From positions 5,387,501 through 5,451,500 of the forward strand of contig JAFCIZ010000005.1 of assembly GCA_017871115.1 (NCBI GenBank): DNA of 64,000 nucleotides, read 5' to 3'. Below, in pieces: positions 40,452 through 53,200 of this stretch (positions are counted from its first letter, which is position 1; the number at the start of each line of letters is the position of its first letter). Source of the stretch: Cunninghamella blakesleeana (Eukaryota > Mucoromycota > Mucoromycetes > Mucorales > Cunninghamellaceae). The notes below the pieces were generated by a model. That model searched no databases, was not told where the DNA came from, and worked only from the letters and a program-made list of their open reading frames with translations. Position numbers and translations under genes: made by a program.

Positions 40452-40709
40452 TGAAAATACGTGATGAGACGGAATTTTTTTCATTTAATAAATTTTTTAA
40501 TTTTTTTTTTGGTGGTACCCTTTTTTTTTTCCCCTTCCCTCCTCACTCATTTTTTTTTTTCTTTACACTGCATTTCTTTGGTAATATAGATTAAATACAT
40601 TTTTAAAGTATATGGTCATATTATATACAAAAGAACTTGATTTCTTTATACAAATACTTTACTCATTTTATTTTCTATTATAATATAATATGTGTTTATA
40701 TACTAGATC
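39328..40709. other. Divergent intergenic region, MGCC gene / Erv41
   Basis: 1.38 kb with both promoters. Includes C/T-rich stretches near 39595-39660, a 34-A tract (40416-40449) and T-rich sequence up to 40570. The small open stretches here are AT-rich and lack coding character. Confidence 0.5.
40416..40449. repeat. 34-base poly(A) tract
   Basis: Uninterrupted A run in the Erv41 upstream region, one of the four homopolymers of about 30 bases or more in the window. Confidence 0.85.
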
Positions 40710-42549
40710 ATGGGACTCCGCAAAATAGCTCAAAAGACAGCCATCTTTGATGCTTTCCCTAAAGTTGAAGCCGACAATCAAACGCGTAGTGAAAAAGGTG
40801 GTCTATTAACCATGTTATTAGTCTTTGTTCTTGTCTTTTTTTCTATTGGTGAATTTTCAGAGTATTGTATATTATAATAAATAGTAATATACATATATAA
40901 ACTTGACTAAAAAGAAAACTTGTTAACTTTTAACCCTCTCTTTTGCTTTAATCTCTTCTTTTATTACACCTTCATACAACAAAACAGATACCGTAAATTA
41001 AAAACTCGACATGAATTTTTAATAGATACAACAATAGATCAATCGATAAATGTCAATTTGGATTTAACTGTTGCTATGCCTTGTAATCGTAAGTACACTT
41101 GTGGATTTTATTTGATTAGGATGAAAAAAAAAAAAAGATGAAAATAGTTATATATAATAAGGAGTATGCAACTAATTCTTCTATTAATCATTTCTTATTT
41201 ATTTTTTTAAAAAAAAAACATGTAGTTTTACAGGCACATATATTTGATGCTGCTGGTCAACGTTTACAATTAACTGATAGTTTAAAAATGATCCCCGTAC
41301 GTATTTTAAAATAGAGTTACAATATGAGATAATAATAATGAAAAATAGGTTACATAAATTAATGGCACTTGATTACTGATTTATATAGGCTGAATTTTCT
41401 ATAACCACAAATAAAAAGTATGGGATATGGCAATAAAAATTATAAAATAATAACATAAAAGAACTTATAAAAGATGTTGGATATTGATTATATAAACATA
41501 TACTCTTAACATACGGATTTATTTAGAATCAACAATGATCAAAGATATATTCATGAAATTATTAAAGCAGCAAGTGGAAAATCGTACGATGAACAAGTAG
41601 CTCGTGATTTGGGCGCATGTAGAATTTTTGGGTCAATAGTAGCAAATAAAGTTGCTGCAAATTTACATATTACTGCTGCTGGCCATGGTTATCGTAAGTA
41701 TAAAGTTACTCTATTTTTGATTTCAAGTAAATAAATGATATTAGAGTTAACCAGGAAACTAATCCATACAACAATATATTAATTTTATAGATGGAGAAAC
41801 ACATACTGACCATGCTGGTAAGTCAATTCGTTTAAATAAATATTAAATTGAAATTTATCAAGCTTTTTTATTACTATTATTTTTTTTAAAAAAAAAGAAA
41901 GAAAAAATTGCTGATGATATAAAAAGTATTAATAATCAAACCTTTTCTATTTTTACTTTCTTTGGATGATTATAGTAATGAACTTTACTCATCGAATCGA
42001 TGGATTTTCATTCGGTGATTATTATAATGGTTTAGTCAATCCATTGGACGGTAGTGTTGAAACAACTGACTCCCGTAAGTATCAATATATATAATTATTG
42101 AATAAACAATAAGACTTGGGTAGCTTTTATAGTTTATTTGTTCATTTTAACCTTTATATTATTATTTTTATTTTGTTTTATTTTCGTCAGATTTCGATGT
42201 ATTCCAATATATTTTATCTGTTGTCCCAACTACTTATTTTGATCAATATGGAAATGTATTAGTTACAAATCAATATGCTGTCACTGATTCAAGAAAATCC
42301 TATGATGAAAAACTAGCCGCTACAGTTGTACCTGGAATCTTTTTTAAATATGATATGGAAGCCATTCGAGTGAATATACATGAATATCATGCTTCCTTTT
42401 TTGATTTCTTGGTAAGACTTTGTGGTATTATTGGTGGATCGGTTGTTATTGTTGGGTTTATTTATAGAGCAATTAAACTTGTCTTTACTGGTGGTAAAGA
42501 AGACCCTCAATTATATGCACCTGTTCATAATTTAATGAAACGTGTATAA
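40710..42549 (+). CDS. ERV41: Erv41/ERGIC2-like COPII cargo receptor
   Basis: ER-Golgi cycling membrane protein; with Erv46 it retrieves escaped ER residents. Exons 40710-40861, 40988-41088, 41226-41296, 41389-41417, 41527-41693, 41791-41817, 41976-42074 and 42191-42549 give 334 residues. Motifs: FDAFPKVEADNQTRSEKGG before TM1 (LLTMLLVFVLVFFSIGEF), YRKLKTRHEFLIDTTIDQ, VNLDLTVAMPCN, GACRIFGSIVANKVAANLHI, GHGYHGETHTDHA, NFTHRIDGFSFGDYY, and TM2 (LVRLCGIIGGSVVIVGFIY) near the C-terminus. The ACRIFGS and HRIDGFSFG lines are shared by Erv41/Erv46. The short linker and lack of the CXXC-rich Erv46 segment favour Erv41. The tail KRV is basic but not a classical KKXX signal. Confidence 0.92.
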
Positions 42550-43620
42550 ATTATCATTATCATCATACCTATATAATTTTTTTTTTTTTTTTTGGATATT
42601 CATTTTAATAAATAAATTCAGTATAAAGCAATTGATAAAAGCATAGATGTAGTAATATGATATTTACAGGAAAAAAAAATAGCAAATATTTAATCTTTAT
42701 ATTTGATAATAGTTATAATAGTACTATTGCTTTTGAATACTATTTACCTTTATATTATTTGAAAATTTGTTTAATTTTGCTATTACTTTAGATTTTGTTA
42801 GTATATAATTTAATATCCTTTGATTTCCTTCAATTTTTTTTCAAGCGATTCATAAGTGATGATATAATCTATCAAGAGTGGTGGGAGGTCTCCAGTCTTT
42901 TATGAGTAGTTTATTGAAGTGCATTGATTTACGCAAAATTTATTTTAACATAAATAATGAGGAGAGTAATCCTTTAAAATACATTTTGTAATTTGAATTT
43001 ATATACCGCATCTTCTTTGATTAAATATAACCTATCATTTGATAAAGCTAGAAAGGAAAAAAGAGAAGAGTAGAATTTAAAATTTTCTAATAAAAAAAAC
43101 ACTAACCATATATTCACTTATTATACAGACTTTTCAAATGAAAAAAAAAAAGTACTTTTATTTAAAAGAATACAAAATAATTACATTTTATAAGACCGAA
43201 GAAAATAAGAAAAATAGAGTTTAAAAAGAAGATGACTTTTATAATAGAATTGCTTAACATAAATTTATGATAAATTGTAAAAAAAGATCATTTATTATTA
43301 AAAACTAATAACTATTATGCTATTCAATTTTTTTTTTAAAAAAAAGAGTACTTTTCACTTGTTCATTCAGATAAGATAGCTTTGACATTTGATTCTCCTT
43401 TTACTACTCAAAGTGATTTTGAAAATTTTTTTAAAAAAAAATATGAATTTATTATATATAAAAAAAACTATTTATAAACAATCTACTGTTGAATAAACAA
43501 AAAAAAAAAAAAAATGAAAGGATTGAATTAGGTATTAAGAATACTAAAATAAAAAAGGGAAAAAAATAATACAAATAAAAAATCATGCATAATATGACTA
43601 CATATATATTTAAAAAATAA
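42550..43620. other. Convergent intergenic region, Erv41 / ZIP
   Basis: 1.07 kb. It has T10A8 and T7A9 tracts at 43328-43345 and 43426-43441. On the minus strand near 42848-42921 a short ORF reads KDWRPPTTLDRLY, which is a possible shard of older coding DNA (see findings). No intact gene. Confidence 0.45.
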
Positions 43621-45174
43621 TTATTGAGGTAATGATTTTAACGCTGAAGAGAGAGCAATCAAAAATACACCAATAAAAAAGAAGCCAACGACACGATTAT
43701 GATTATCGTCTAATTTAATAGCTTGTGGTAACATACTCTATATAAATATTAAAAAATAATAGTAATAAATACTCCATCCTTTTTTTTATTATTCATTTAT
43801 GTATGTATAGCTTTTTATTTCTTTTCATCTGTCTATATTACCTGAATGGTTATAAAAGTCATCATCCCACTTATGATACCGAAGGTAATACCAAACAACG
43901 TATCTACTTGTTCTTTACTTACAGAAGAAAATGCCAAAACACCAATTAAAGCACCTAAAGGCTGTGATAATCCACCCATGGTTGCTGCATAAAGAAAAGA
44001 TCCTAATCTTGATCCAGTTGCATAATATAATGGTAAGACTAGCATAAATCCTTCGGTAATATTATGGATCGACATGGCTGCTGCAATACTAATACTTAAT
44101 GATGATGATGCTTGACTTGATATAAACATAATCAAACCCTCTACAATTATTATAAGAAAAAGAGAATAAGAAAAAAAAAAAAAAAACACACACACACATA
44201 CACATTAATACATTGATTTATTTTCCGCCTTCCTTTTATATTATTTTTTCTCTTACCTGGAAATTTATGTACGCAGATGGCAATAGCAGTTTGGATACCA
44301 ATAGTCAAAAATTGTTGTTTATCATCACCTAAATGAAATAGATGATCTTTTTGATGGTGGTGATCGGTGTGAATATGTAATTCTTCATGGTCATGTGAGA
44401 TAGGATTGTGGGTATGTTCATGGAACCTAAAGTGAGCATCTGGTAATTTAGGTGCTGTATTTGTACTTCCATAAGGCGAAGAAGAGCGTTGGTTAGCATC
44501 GATTAGTTTTTGATGTTCATTATCTATTCCTACGCTATATTCTTCTCGTTCATTTTCTCTATTATTACTATTATGATGATGATTTTTATGCAAAGTGGAT
44601 GATGTAATACTATTATGCTGATGAGTTGATGGTATAAGAGGTTCTACTGCTGCAGATGATGAAGATGAGTTGGATGGTGAAGGTAATGTATGATGAGTAT
44701 GAGAGTGGGAAGAATGATGATGGTGATCATGGTCATGTATAGGAGAAGTAGATCCACAAGCGTGAATAGCATCCGGTGTACACCAATGGATGATCCGTGT
44801 TAATAAAAAGGTAATGATTGTTCCACAAAAAAACCAGCCGTATGCCTGTAATGTTGAATTTAATCTTCGTTGTGATTCAGGTAATAATGATGTTAATGAA
44901 GCTATTATTAAAACACCAGAGGCTAAAGCCATAGAGGATGCAAGAAATTCTTTATTTGATAATATAGATCCATATCGTTTATATAGTAACTTGTCAATGA
45001 ATACAATGGAAGCTATAAAAAGTAAGAAGAGAATATACGTATATTAATAAAAATAATGCTCTGTATATTTTTTACTTTATTAAAATTAAAAAAATACTCA
45101 CCTCCGAATACACAAGCAATACTGGAAATAGATACCATGATCCATCCTTCTTTCGTGGTATCAGTATCATTCAT
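43621..45174 (-). CDS. ZIP-family zinc transporter
   Basis: Zn (or other divalent metal) importer or intracellular exporter of the ZIP family, 414 residues in exons 45102-45174, 44257-45012, 43842-44140 and 43621-43737. The transmembrane core shows LASGVLIIASLTSLLPES in TM2-3, then a large cytosolic His-rich loop (HDHDHHHHSSHSHTHH and further His clusters), and the two metal-site helices, AIAICVHKFPEGLIMFIS and SIHNITEGFMLVLPLYYATG. The His-Pro-Glu-Gly and His-Asn-Glu-Gly pairs of the binuclear centre are both intact. HKFPEG is cut by intron 2. TM7-8 follow (GSFLYAATMGGLSQPLGALI). Resemblance is to Zrt3/ZIP11-like members, often vacuolar, but location is not settled by sequence. Confidence 0.92.
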
Positions 45175-45907
45175 AATGAAATGGTAATATATATATTTAT
45201 ATATATATATTAATAATAATAATAGCTGTAAGAAAAAAAGAAAATGGAAGAAAAAAGAAAGAAAAGAAATTGGATGGCCTATTAGATTTTTTTTTTTAAT
45301 TTTTTTTAAAAGGCAGATTTTTAAAGTTCAAAGCTATATAATCTGTAGTGCAACATCGTCACAAAAATTTTTCAATTCAAAAATTTTTGATCATCTGACA
45401 CTCCACTATAAATGACCCTGAAATTATTGAGCTAAAGAACGAAAAGATTTCCCTTTTGATCTTTTTCCTTTGATTTTTATAATCAAAGTGGATCTTTTTA
45501 TACATTTTATTAGATATAAAAAAAAGAGTAACACATAGATATGAAACAGTTGATCCTATATAGTTATAAATAAAGTAATTTTTATTAAATAGTCAACTTA
45601 TTACATATACGTAAATATACGATTGTGTGAGATTGCGTTTATGTGTGTATATATTTGTGTGGGTGGGTATGTGAGTTTTTTTTAGAAAATAATTATAATA
45701 ATAGAGTATATGTCTGGAATAGGGGAAAGGTAGGGATATTTTAATCGTATACAGATCAGGTTTTATTTTGTTTTTATATATAAAAATACATAAATAGAAA
45801 AACTCTTTATTTGTATATAAAAAATTAATATAAAAATAAAATGATGAGTTTATTGAGCACAAATAAAAACAATCATGCAAATTTCAAATTCAGATTTTTT
45901 TGATTTT
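45175..45907. promoter_or_regulatory. ZIP 5' region / MGN gene 3' flank
   Basis: 733 bases with the ZIP promoter. About 45315-45500 is less AT-rich, including a TTTTTGATC / GATCATC inverted pair and TGCAACATCGTCAC. I recognise no known metal-response element. Confidence 0.4.
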
Positions 45908-46356
45908 TTAATGTAAAGGGTACATTGTATAAATTGGCTGTTGATAATGGTTCCAAGAAGGTTGAATCAAACTATAATAATAATATTATTACTATTAAAA
46001 TATACTCGATGAAAAAAATACATTTGTGTTTATATATAACAATTTATTCTATTTTATTATTACCGATGGTCCATGTACATTGAGGTAGGCTGGTGATAAT
46101 AAAACGGTAAGTAGGGTATATAATTGAAATCTGGTATTGTAAAATATGGAAGTAAATTATTATTGTTATTATTATTATTATTATATAATCCCGGTAAATT
46201 AGAAGGATACCATGAATTGAAATAAGTTGGTTTCATTGGATGACAATGAAGAGGTGACTTTAATCTATGTTCTTCTTGTTGACGTTTTTTTTCGTATAAT
46301 TGCTTTCGATGTATATTACGAATAGTTAATTGTGGTTCACTTAAAGTATTACCCAT
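45908..46356 (-). CDS. Small candidate N-myristoylated protein (MGNTLS)
   Basis: 118-residue protein of unknown function. Exon 1 is 46064-46356 and exon 2 is 45908-45971. The unspliced reading would stop right after MDHR, whereas the GTAATA donor plus downstream acceptor restores frame into LIQPSWNHYQQPIYTMYPLH, continuing the aromatic/Gln composition of exon 1. MGNTLSEPQ has Gly2 and Ser6 for myristoylation but no Cys for palmitoylation. A basic helical stretch RNIHRKQLYEKKRQQEEHRL follows. The rest is rich in Tyr, Pro and Phe, interrupted by nine Asn. There are no transmembrane helices. It may be a peripheral membrane adaptor, but that is inference only. Confidence 0.65.
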
Positions 46357-46668
46357 TTTATATAATTTTATTCTTTATTTTTAATAAAGAAAAAAAAAAA
46401 GAAACGGTTTGCTATATCTGCTTTTATAATTTTTTAAAAAAAAGTCATCTTCTTTCCGTTCTTGTTTTAATAGAACCCTTTTTTTTTTAAAAAAAAAAAA
46501 AAAAAAAAACAATAATAATAATTGTAAAATAATTATAGGTTGATTATCCCATGATTCATTGTCGTTTTTCTTCTCGTGTTCCGAATATAAAGAGACACTT
46601 TTCCTTTTTTTTATATAACATACATACGCACACACGTATGCATGCACTACTTGTATATATATATGAAT

Positions 46669-48277
46669 TTAAGTTAATTTATTTTTCATCCAAAAATTCA
46701 AATCATTTACTATATCTATATTTTCTCCATTAATTAATCCAGGAATTTCCAATTGTATTTTTTCGATAGCATCTTGTACAGCATCTTCAGAATATTTGCA
46801 TCCTTTTAAAGCTAATGACATGGCCGAGACAATGGTCAATTCATGTGCACCTTTAGAATCCGTTGTCATATCCACATCAGTGATAATCCCATGTCTTGAT
46901 TTAATAAACACATTCTAAATTAAATTAATAAAATAAAATAAAGAGCAAGATAATTGGTTCGTTTAGATGTCTAAGAACTTCGTTTTCTATAAAGATGAAG
47001 ATATTCCTATTGTATAAATGATGTCTTATTTATTACCACATGACCCCAATGGAACTCATTGTTCATTTTATATGTAAACTCTGGTGTTTGACCATATATC
47101 CAATCCCAAGTGCATAATTCTTGTCTAGTCTTTTCCACTTGCTCAGGTAGATCTAGAACATTGGTATCATTGATAATCATTGGCTATTTATTTTTTAAAA
47201 TTATATATATATATAAATATATAAATATATTCATTATTAAATAAAAAAAAAAAAAAATTGAACATAAAGTTCATTATTTATTTTATTCCATTTTCTTTAC
47301 CTTAAGCATTTTTCCATGATTATATTCTCGAGCAAATTCTGTTAATACCGATTCACAAAACTGTTGATGATCTACTGTATATGAATATTCACGTAAATTA
47401 GTTACTGGAGAAGGTACAGATTCAACCCCTTTCGATTGCATTCCATTCTGAAAAAAAAAAAAAAAAGCAAATAAAAAAATTAATGAGTAATCCTTTTTTT
47501 TTTTTTTTTTTTATAATCTTATATATATGTGGTTTACTTTGTTCATGTATTTTTTTGATAAACAGCCTTTTAATGCTTCCGTATTTGCATCTATAAGCAT
47601 TGTCCCATGATGATAGGCTCTTGAACTAATAATTTTGTAAGCACTTCCAGATACTTTATGATTGTTAACAACTATATCATGACGCTCATTGACTCTAGCT
47701 GGTATATCCAATTGTAATAAAGCTCTAGTAACAAGCTCTGCATTGGCTTTTCTTGAAAAAGCTTCCCTAGGCATAAATATTGTATAAATAGAATTTCCCA
47801 TATCCTATATATATATAAAATAGTATATATACATATTTTTAAATTTATATTAATAAAAAATAAAAAAAATACTAATTTTATATATTCATAAAGTAAAATC
47901 TATATATATATTTCTATGTTTACATGAAAAACTGCTCCACCACCTGACCGTCTTCTAACAAGAGGAATATTATGTTGATTCATATAGTTCAAATTGCATT
48001 CTTGAAAAGGGTTTTGATTTCTGCCAATAACAACACAGTTTCTATTTCTCCATAAAAATAAAATATATCTTTTAGGATCTGTTGAACGCAATAAATATTC
48101 TTCGATAGCAAGGTTGGTATAAGGATCATGAATATGGGAGATATAGCAATCTACATTACTACCAGTTAAAGAACTGTTATTTATTGTTGATGATAATGTA
48201 TGTATTGAGGAATAAACTGGGACTCTGCCTAAAGTATGTCGCTTCATTGTTGAAATGAAGAATTTACTTAAAATCAT
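46669..48277 (-). CDS. AIM22: Lipoate-protein ligase A, mitochondrial
   Basis: Attaches lipoate to E2 subunits of 2-oxoacid dehydrogenases and glycine cleavage H protein, in mitochondria. Exons 47924-48277, 47538-47804, 47301-47447, 47037-47183 and 46669-46914 give 386 residues; every intron is phase 0. Motifs: NLAIEEYLLR, LFLWRNRNCVVIGRNQNPFQE, the signature RRRSGGGAVFHDMGN, NERHDIVVNNHKVSGSAYK with the catalytic Lys, RAYHHGTMLIDAN, and the C-terminal FTYKMNNEF domain with GVIxDVDM-like HGIITDVDM. Chosen start MILSKFFISTMKRHTLG is a plausible mitochondrial presequence; an in-frame upstream Met at 48382 would add a Lys run and seems less likely. Aim22/Lip3 are the yeast names for this function. 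Confidence 0.93.
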
Positions 48278-48702
48278 TTTAAAAGCAATAATTAAAAATA
48301 TAAAGTAAAAGAAAAGAAAGTGAGAATAATTACTTAAAGTTTTCTTTTTTTTTTTTTTTTTTGGTCGGAGATATGGATACATAACAAAAAAGAGATATAA
48401 AAAATAAAGATGTTGACCTACATTTAATGATAATATTAAAAAAGAATAATTTAATGTGTTGAACTATTAAAGAGTGCAAGTGTTATAGATAAGGAAAATA
48501 AAAATTCATGCGTATAAGTTTTTTTTTTTTTTTAAAAAAAAAAGAAAAGAAAAAGAAAAGAAAAGTAGACTAAAAAATTTTTTGACCAGATATAAATAAT
48601 TTTTCCCACAATTTGAAAAAAAGAAAAAAATCGGAGTTTCATTGAAAATAAAAAATCTTTGCCCCTAAATTTTTATCGCTCTTCCTCTTTTTTTTTTTAA
48701 TA
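48278..48702. promoter_or_regulatory. Divergent promoter, lipoate ligase / Tad3
   Basis: 425 bases between start codons, with a T15A10 tract at 48519-48543 in the middle. No recognised element. Confidence 0.5.
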
Positions 48703-49960
48703 ATGCCAAAACAGAATAATAGCTTTATTCCAAGATCAGAATGGCCATTTGTTGAAGTACTATCTGATGATCATACACGTTCATTAGAAACTGTTCAAGT
48801 TTATATCACTGATGTAGAGCCGAAGAATACGAGTCAACTATTAAAGTGAATACTATATAAAAAATGAAATAAAAGTAATAAATATTATTAAATGTATAAT
48901 TCAACTTAAATTTGTACCTATGTTTTTTTATATTAGATTTATAGGAAAACATTTGCCTCCTTTACAGCATCTTGAACATTGTAAAAGAATAAGAAGATCA
49001 AAAATCCTCGATTCGGGTAAACAATAAGATAATAAATAAATACGAAATAAAGAGGTATACGTTATTTTAACACTTCTTTTCTACTATTATTTATTCATTT
49101 TATTTTTGCAGATCAATTTGTGTTATCTGCCATTCTTTGTAGTGTTGACAATATAGAGTTATCCACGTTAAAATCCTTAGCAACAGAACATGATATTTAT
49201 ATCCAACCTCGACCGATCAATATACCTAAACATGCTCCTTTAAATAAACAACAATATCAAGAATGGAATACAGTATGGCCCATCAATTACAGAGAAGACC
49301 CTAGACAGGATCCTAAATGGACTCAACAACACATAGATACGATTATAGAGAATATGAAGCAATTAATGGTGACTAATAATAGTAATAAAAAGGGTGACGA
49401 TGGCCAACTTTTAGTTTATGCTCGTATTGTAGATCCAACGTCAAATACTATTCTTGCAGAAGCTGTAGATACGCGACATCAAGGACATCCTTTACATCAT
49501 GCAGTAATGAATTGTATTGATCAAATTGCTGAAAAAGAATTAAATCGAAAATCATTAGAAAATAATAAAAAGCGAAAATTTATAGATGAGCAAGAACGTT
49601 TGGATTACTTGTGTAGTGGATATGATATTTATATTACTCATGAACCATGTGCTATGTAAAATTGATTTTTTTATGATTATTATTATTATTATTATATATA
49701 TATATATAAACAGTTGCATTTATTTAATTTTTTTTTCTTTTATTATGTATATATATAGGTGTTCAATGGCTCTTGTACATTCAAGAATTGCTAGAGTATT
49801 TTATAGTATGCCTACAAAAACAGGCTGTCTTGGTACACTTTATAAAATACATACTCATCCAAGTTTAAATCATCATTATAAAGTTTATAAAAATATACTA
49901 TTCAACGATCCAATTCAACTCCCTTTTCAACAGCAATTTAATGACCCACTTGATGCATAA
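48703..49960 (+). CDS. TAD3: tRNA wobble adenosine deaminase subunit Tad3/ADAT3
   Basis: Non-catalytic partner of Tad2 in the heterodimer converting A34 to inosine in tRNA anticodons. Exons 48703-48845, 48937-49016, 49112-49655 and 49759-49960 give 322 residues, like yeast Tad3. N-terminus SEWPFVEVLSDDHTRSLE and LPPLQHLEHCKRIRR match the family. The deaminase domain has HPLHHAVMNCID and PCAMCSMALVHSRI. The metal ligands are present, but the proton-shuttling Glu of HAE is Val (HAV, about residue 205), the hallmark of the inactive Tad3 subunit. CSMALVHSRIARVFYSMP, GCLGTLYKIHTHPSLNHHY complete the domain. The CxxC motif is split by the last intron. Confidence 0.95.
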
Positions 49961-50228
49961 AAAAAATTAAAAAAAATTTCATACTCAACCCATCATATTT
50001 GTCATTTTCAGCAAAAATGTGCTCATTTGATTAATAATAACATATCCATTTCCTGCATATTCATTTTATTTTGATTAAATTATTAATATATTTTAAACTA
50101 TATAGAACAATAATAATAAAATTATACATTTATTAAAAATAAATAAATAATAAAAGATCTAAGTAATGGTTTTATATTTAATACTAATTATACTAATAAT
50201 AATAATAATAATTTATTTATTTATTTAT
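49961..50228. other. Convergent spacer, Tad3 / lipase
   Basis: 268 bases of AT-rich sequence with AATAAA-like tracts suitable for 3'-end formation on both strands; nothing else visible. Confidence 0.4.
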
Positions 50229-53200
50229 TTATCGGGTATATTTTTCATCAATCAAGGTTTCTTCATGACCATCACCGCCACCACGATCTGAGGTTTTCTT
50301 GAGTTCATGTTCAGAAAATTTATTAAACATTTTATCCTTTAAGGTTTCAGGTTCATGATCTGTTTCGTCTAATACACCATCAGGAGGAGGTTGATTATCT
50401 TTTCTTGCCATCATCAATGATTCTGTTGCTCTTAAAAAGGCCACATTAAAGTTGGTAGGTAAATGATCAAATATAATGGATTTCTTTAATACTAATTCAC
50501 TCGAGACACGCTTGGCTGATGTACGCTCAATGACAATTCTAGTTTCATTTTTTGGTGTTGGATCCTTTTTTTTAAAAAGAAAAAAATGGTAAAATTTATT
50601 TAATATGTATCATATATTCTTAGTATTATTATATTATAATAAATATTATGTATAGTATTATAAACTTACAAGCCAAAATTGATAAACTGTTCCTGCCACA
50701 TATAACTAAAAATAATGATTATAATGATAAGAAAAACAAAATAAGTAAACTTATTACCTATCTATTTATTATCTATCAAATTTTATTACTATCTATTTTA
50801 TTTTTATTTTATTTTTTTACCTTTGGGTTTTCCATTGATTCTAAACATCGCTCTCTACATTCTGCCACCTGTTTAAAAGCACTTTTCCATGATTCTGTAG
50901 CTTTATTATCTGTCCATAATATTTGTCCAAGCCCTAAATGCTGTGCAGCTTCTGATCCAGCAATAATCATTTCTTTGACATCCATCATTGTACCATAACA
51001 AAGTTTGCTAACTACATCATCTGCAAATACAAAAGATTGGATATGTTCCTATCATTTTTTTTAAAAAAATAAAATAAAATAAAATTAACAAATAAATATG
51101 TAGATAATATATAGATATATATTATAATAAATGGCATACCTTATATTTTTCAGATAAATCTAAACTAAGACCACAAGCAGGAGCATATCCAAAACTTTTA
51201 ATAGTAAAATCTTCAGTTTTCCCTTTTTTAAATTCATCAATATAGTCTAATAGCATGATAGTTAATATAGCTGCCGTTGCCGCTCCAAGTGAGTGGCCAA
51301 CGATATATAATGATGTTGTTGAATGTGCATTACTATAAGCTATTAACTTTGGACCCAAATGTGTGAAAAACCACATTGCAGAAGCCTAAATAATTATTTT
51401 TTTATTACTGTTATTAATGTACTTCCTTTTATAATTATTACTATTTTGATTTTGATTTTTAAAAAAATTACAATTATGTTTAATATTATACCTTCATTCC
51501 TTTATGGACCATTCCACCTTTCCAAGGCTCATAATCGCATACCAAATCCGTCATCGTATCAAACGCACTCTATTCAAATAAATATATTTATATACATTAG
51601 CATTAATAGAAAATATATTATAGTTTATTGTTCACTTTACCAATGTACCACGAATAGCGAGAACTATAGAATTTGTATTCCTATCTCTTGCAATATAATA
51701 GCTTGGTCGAAAGGCCTCCCCAATACGAAATTCATAAGCCAATAAATCATCCTTTGGTATAGATAAATATTCCATAATTGATTTAGCATCTGAATGATCC
51801 CTTACTGCATCTGATATATAGCCATTGCCTTTTCCTATAAAATTTAATCCTTTCCAACCATAACTAGCCATCGAAAATCGCCACATATGTGATGCCAATT
51901 GGATTTCTGATAAATCAGATACCAAATCCCATGTTCTTTCTCTTGGAAGTTCCTGATAAAATTTATCTACTACTTGAAATCCAGTTACTATTTGTAATGG
52001 TGATAATTCAAATCCTTGCCCCTATTAGATGAAAAATATAACAAATTTTAAAAAATAATGAATAATGAATATATATATATATATATATACTTGGTGGTTG
52101 ATAATTTATTTTTTATAATTTTATAAATGATACTATTAAACTTACAAATGCAGCTAATAATTTTCCTATAGCTCTTAAAACTTGGTTTGTTTCTTTGCTT
52201 ACTGTCCATGAACCAACTGTATCTAAAAGAGGGAATGTTTTCAAACTATCGTCCAAATCAGAAAAAACATCTGTTGTTGAATTAAATTTCATTTTTGCTC
52301 CTTTTTCATTTGTGAGTTGCATTGTCTGAGGTTGAGAAGGAGGAGGGGGTAAAGTGTTTGAAGTACCATTTTCTAAACTGAACCAAGATGTGACAGATTG
52401 AAACACATTAAAAGAAGCATTTGATGTTGATTTTTTCATACCAGGATTGGTTGTTTCTGGTACTGACGATGTTGATGTCGTTGAATCTATTGTGGTAGTT
52501 GTATTTGATTTTGAAAGACGTCTTGTAGTAGTTGAATTCGCCCGTTGTACAGAAAAAGCCAAAGTTGCTGTATCATCCATATTTTCAGAATCGCTATCAT
52601 CGGGTGAATCTTGATCTAATGATATAGAAGAGGTTGAAAGGGATGGTGAAATGGAATAAGCGGAAGATGCATGATCTTTGTCAGATGATTGCTGTTGTTG
52701 TTGTTGTTGTTGATCTTTAGGTACATCATCAATCCCTTCTTCATATTTACGAAAATTAATAGAAGAAGAGTCCCGATCTCTTTGAAGATGTCGTCGAAAA
52801 GTTTCATCCATTAGAGCATCCGTTATCGAATTTTTGATTAGTTTAGGTTCTCTATCATTTAAAGTGGATTGAATATGTTGATATGAATAAGCTATTTTAA
52901 CTTGAATAGCACCTACATTTGTGGCCATAGTTGTTTTTCTTACTGCATGAGAACTTGCTCCGGTTGATAGTTTTTTATCCCATACTTCATAATAACTTGT
53001 AAAACTTTCAGGCATACCATAAAGCTGTTTTAATCGAATTTCTGCCCTTCCAACGTGACGATCAGGTAAAAGCATATAAGAATCATATATATCCAATTGA
53101 ATTGTATCAAATAGTTGTGCATGATAAGTAACTTTTAATTCAAATCTTTCATTCCATTTGCCGTCAGGATATTCTGATATAGATGTTTGAAAAAATTGAT

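Noticed and set aside
44790..45047. Plus-strand ORF of 85 residues over the ZIP gene
   Set aside because: Antisense to conserved transmembrane segments of the transporter.
50648..51745. Plus-strand ORFs across the lipase
   Set aside because: Opposite strand of exons carrying GHSLG and other lipase motifs, interrupted by its introns.
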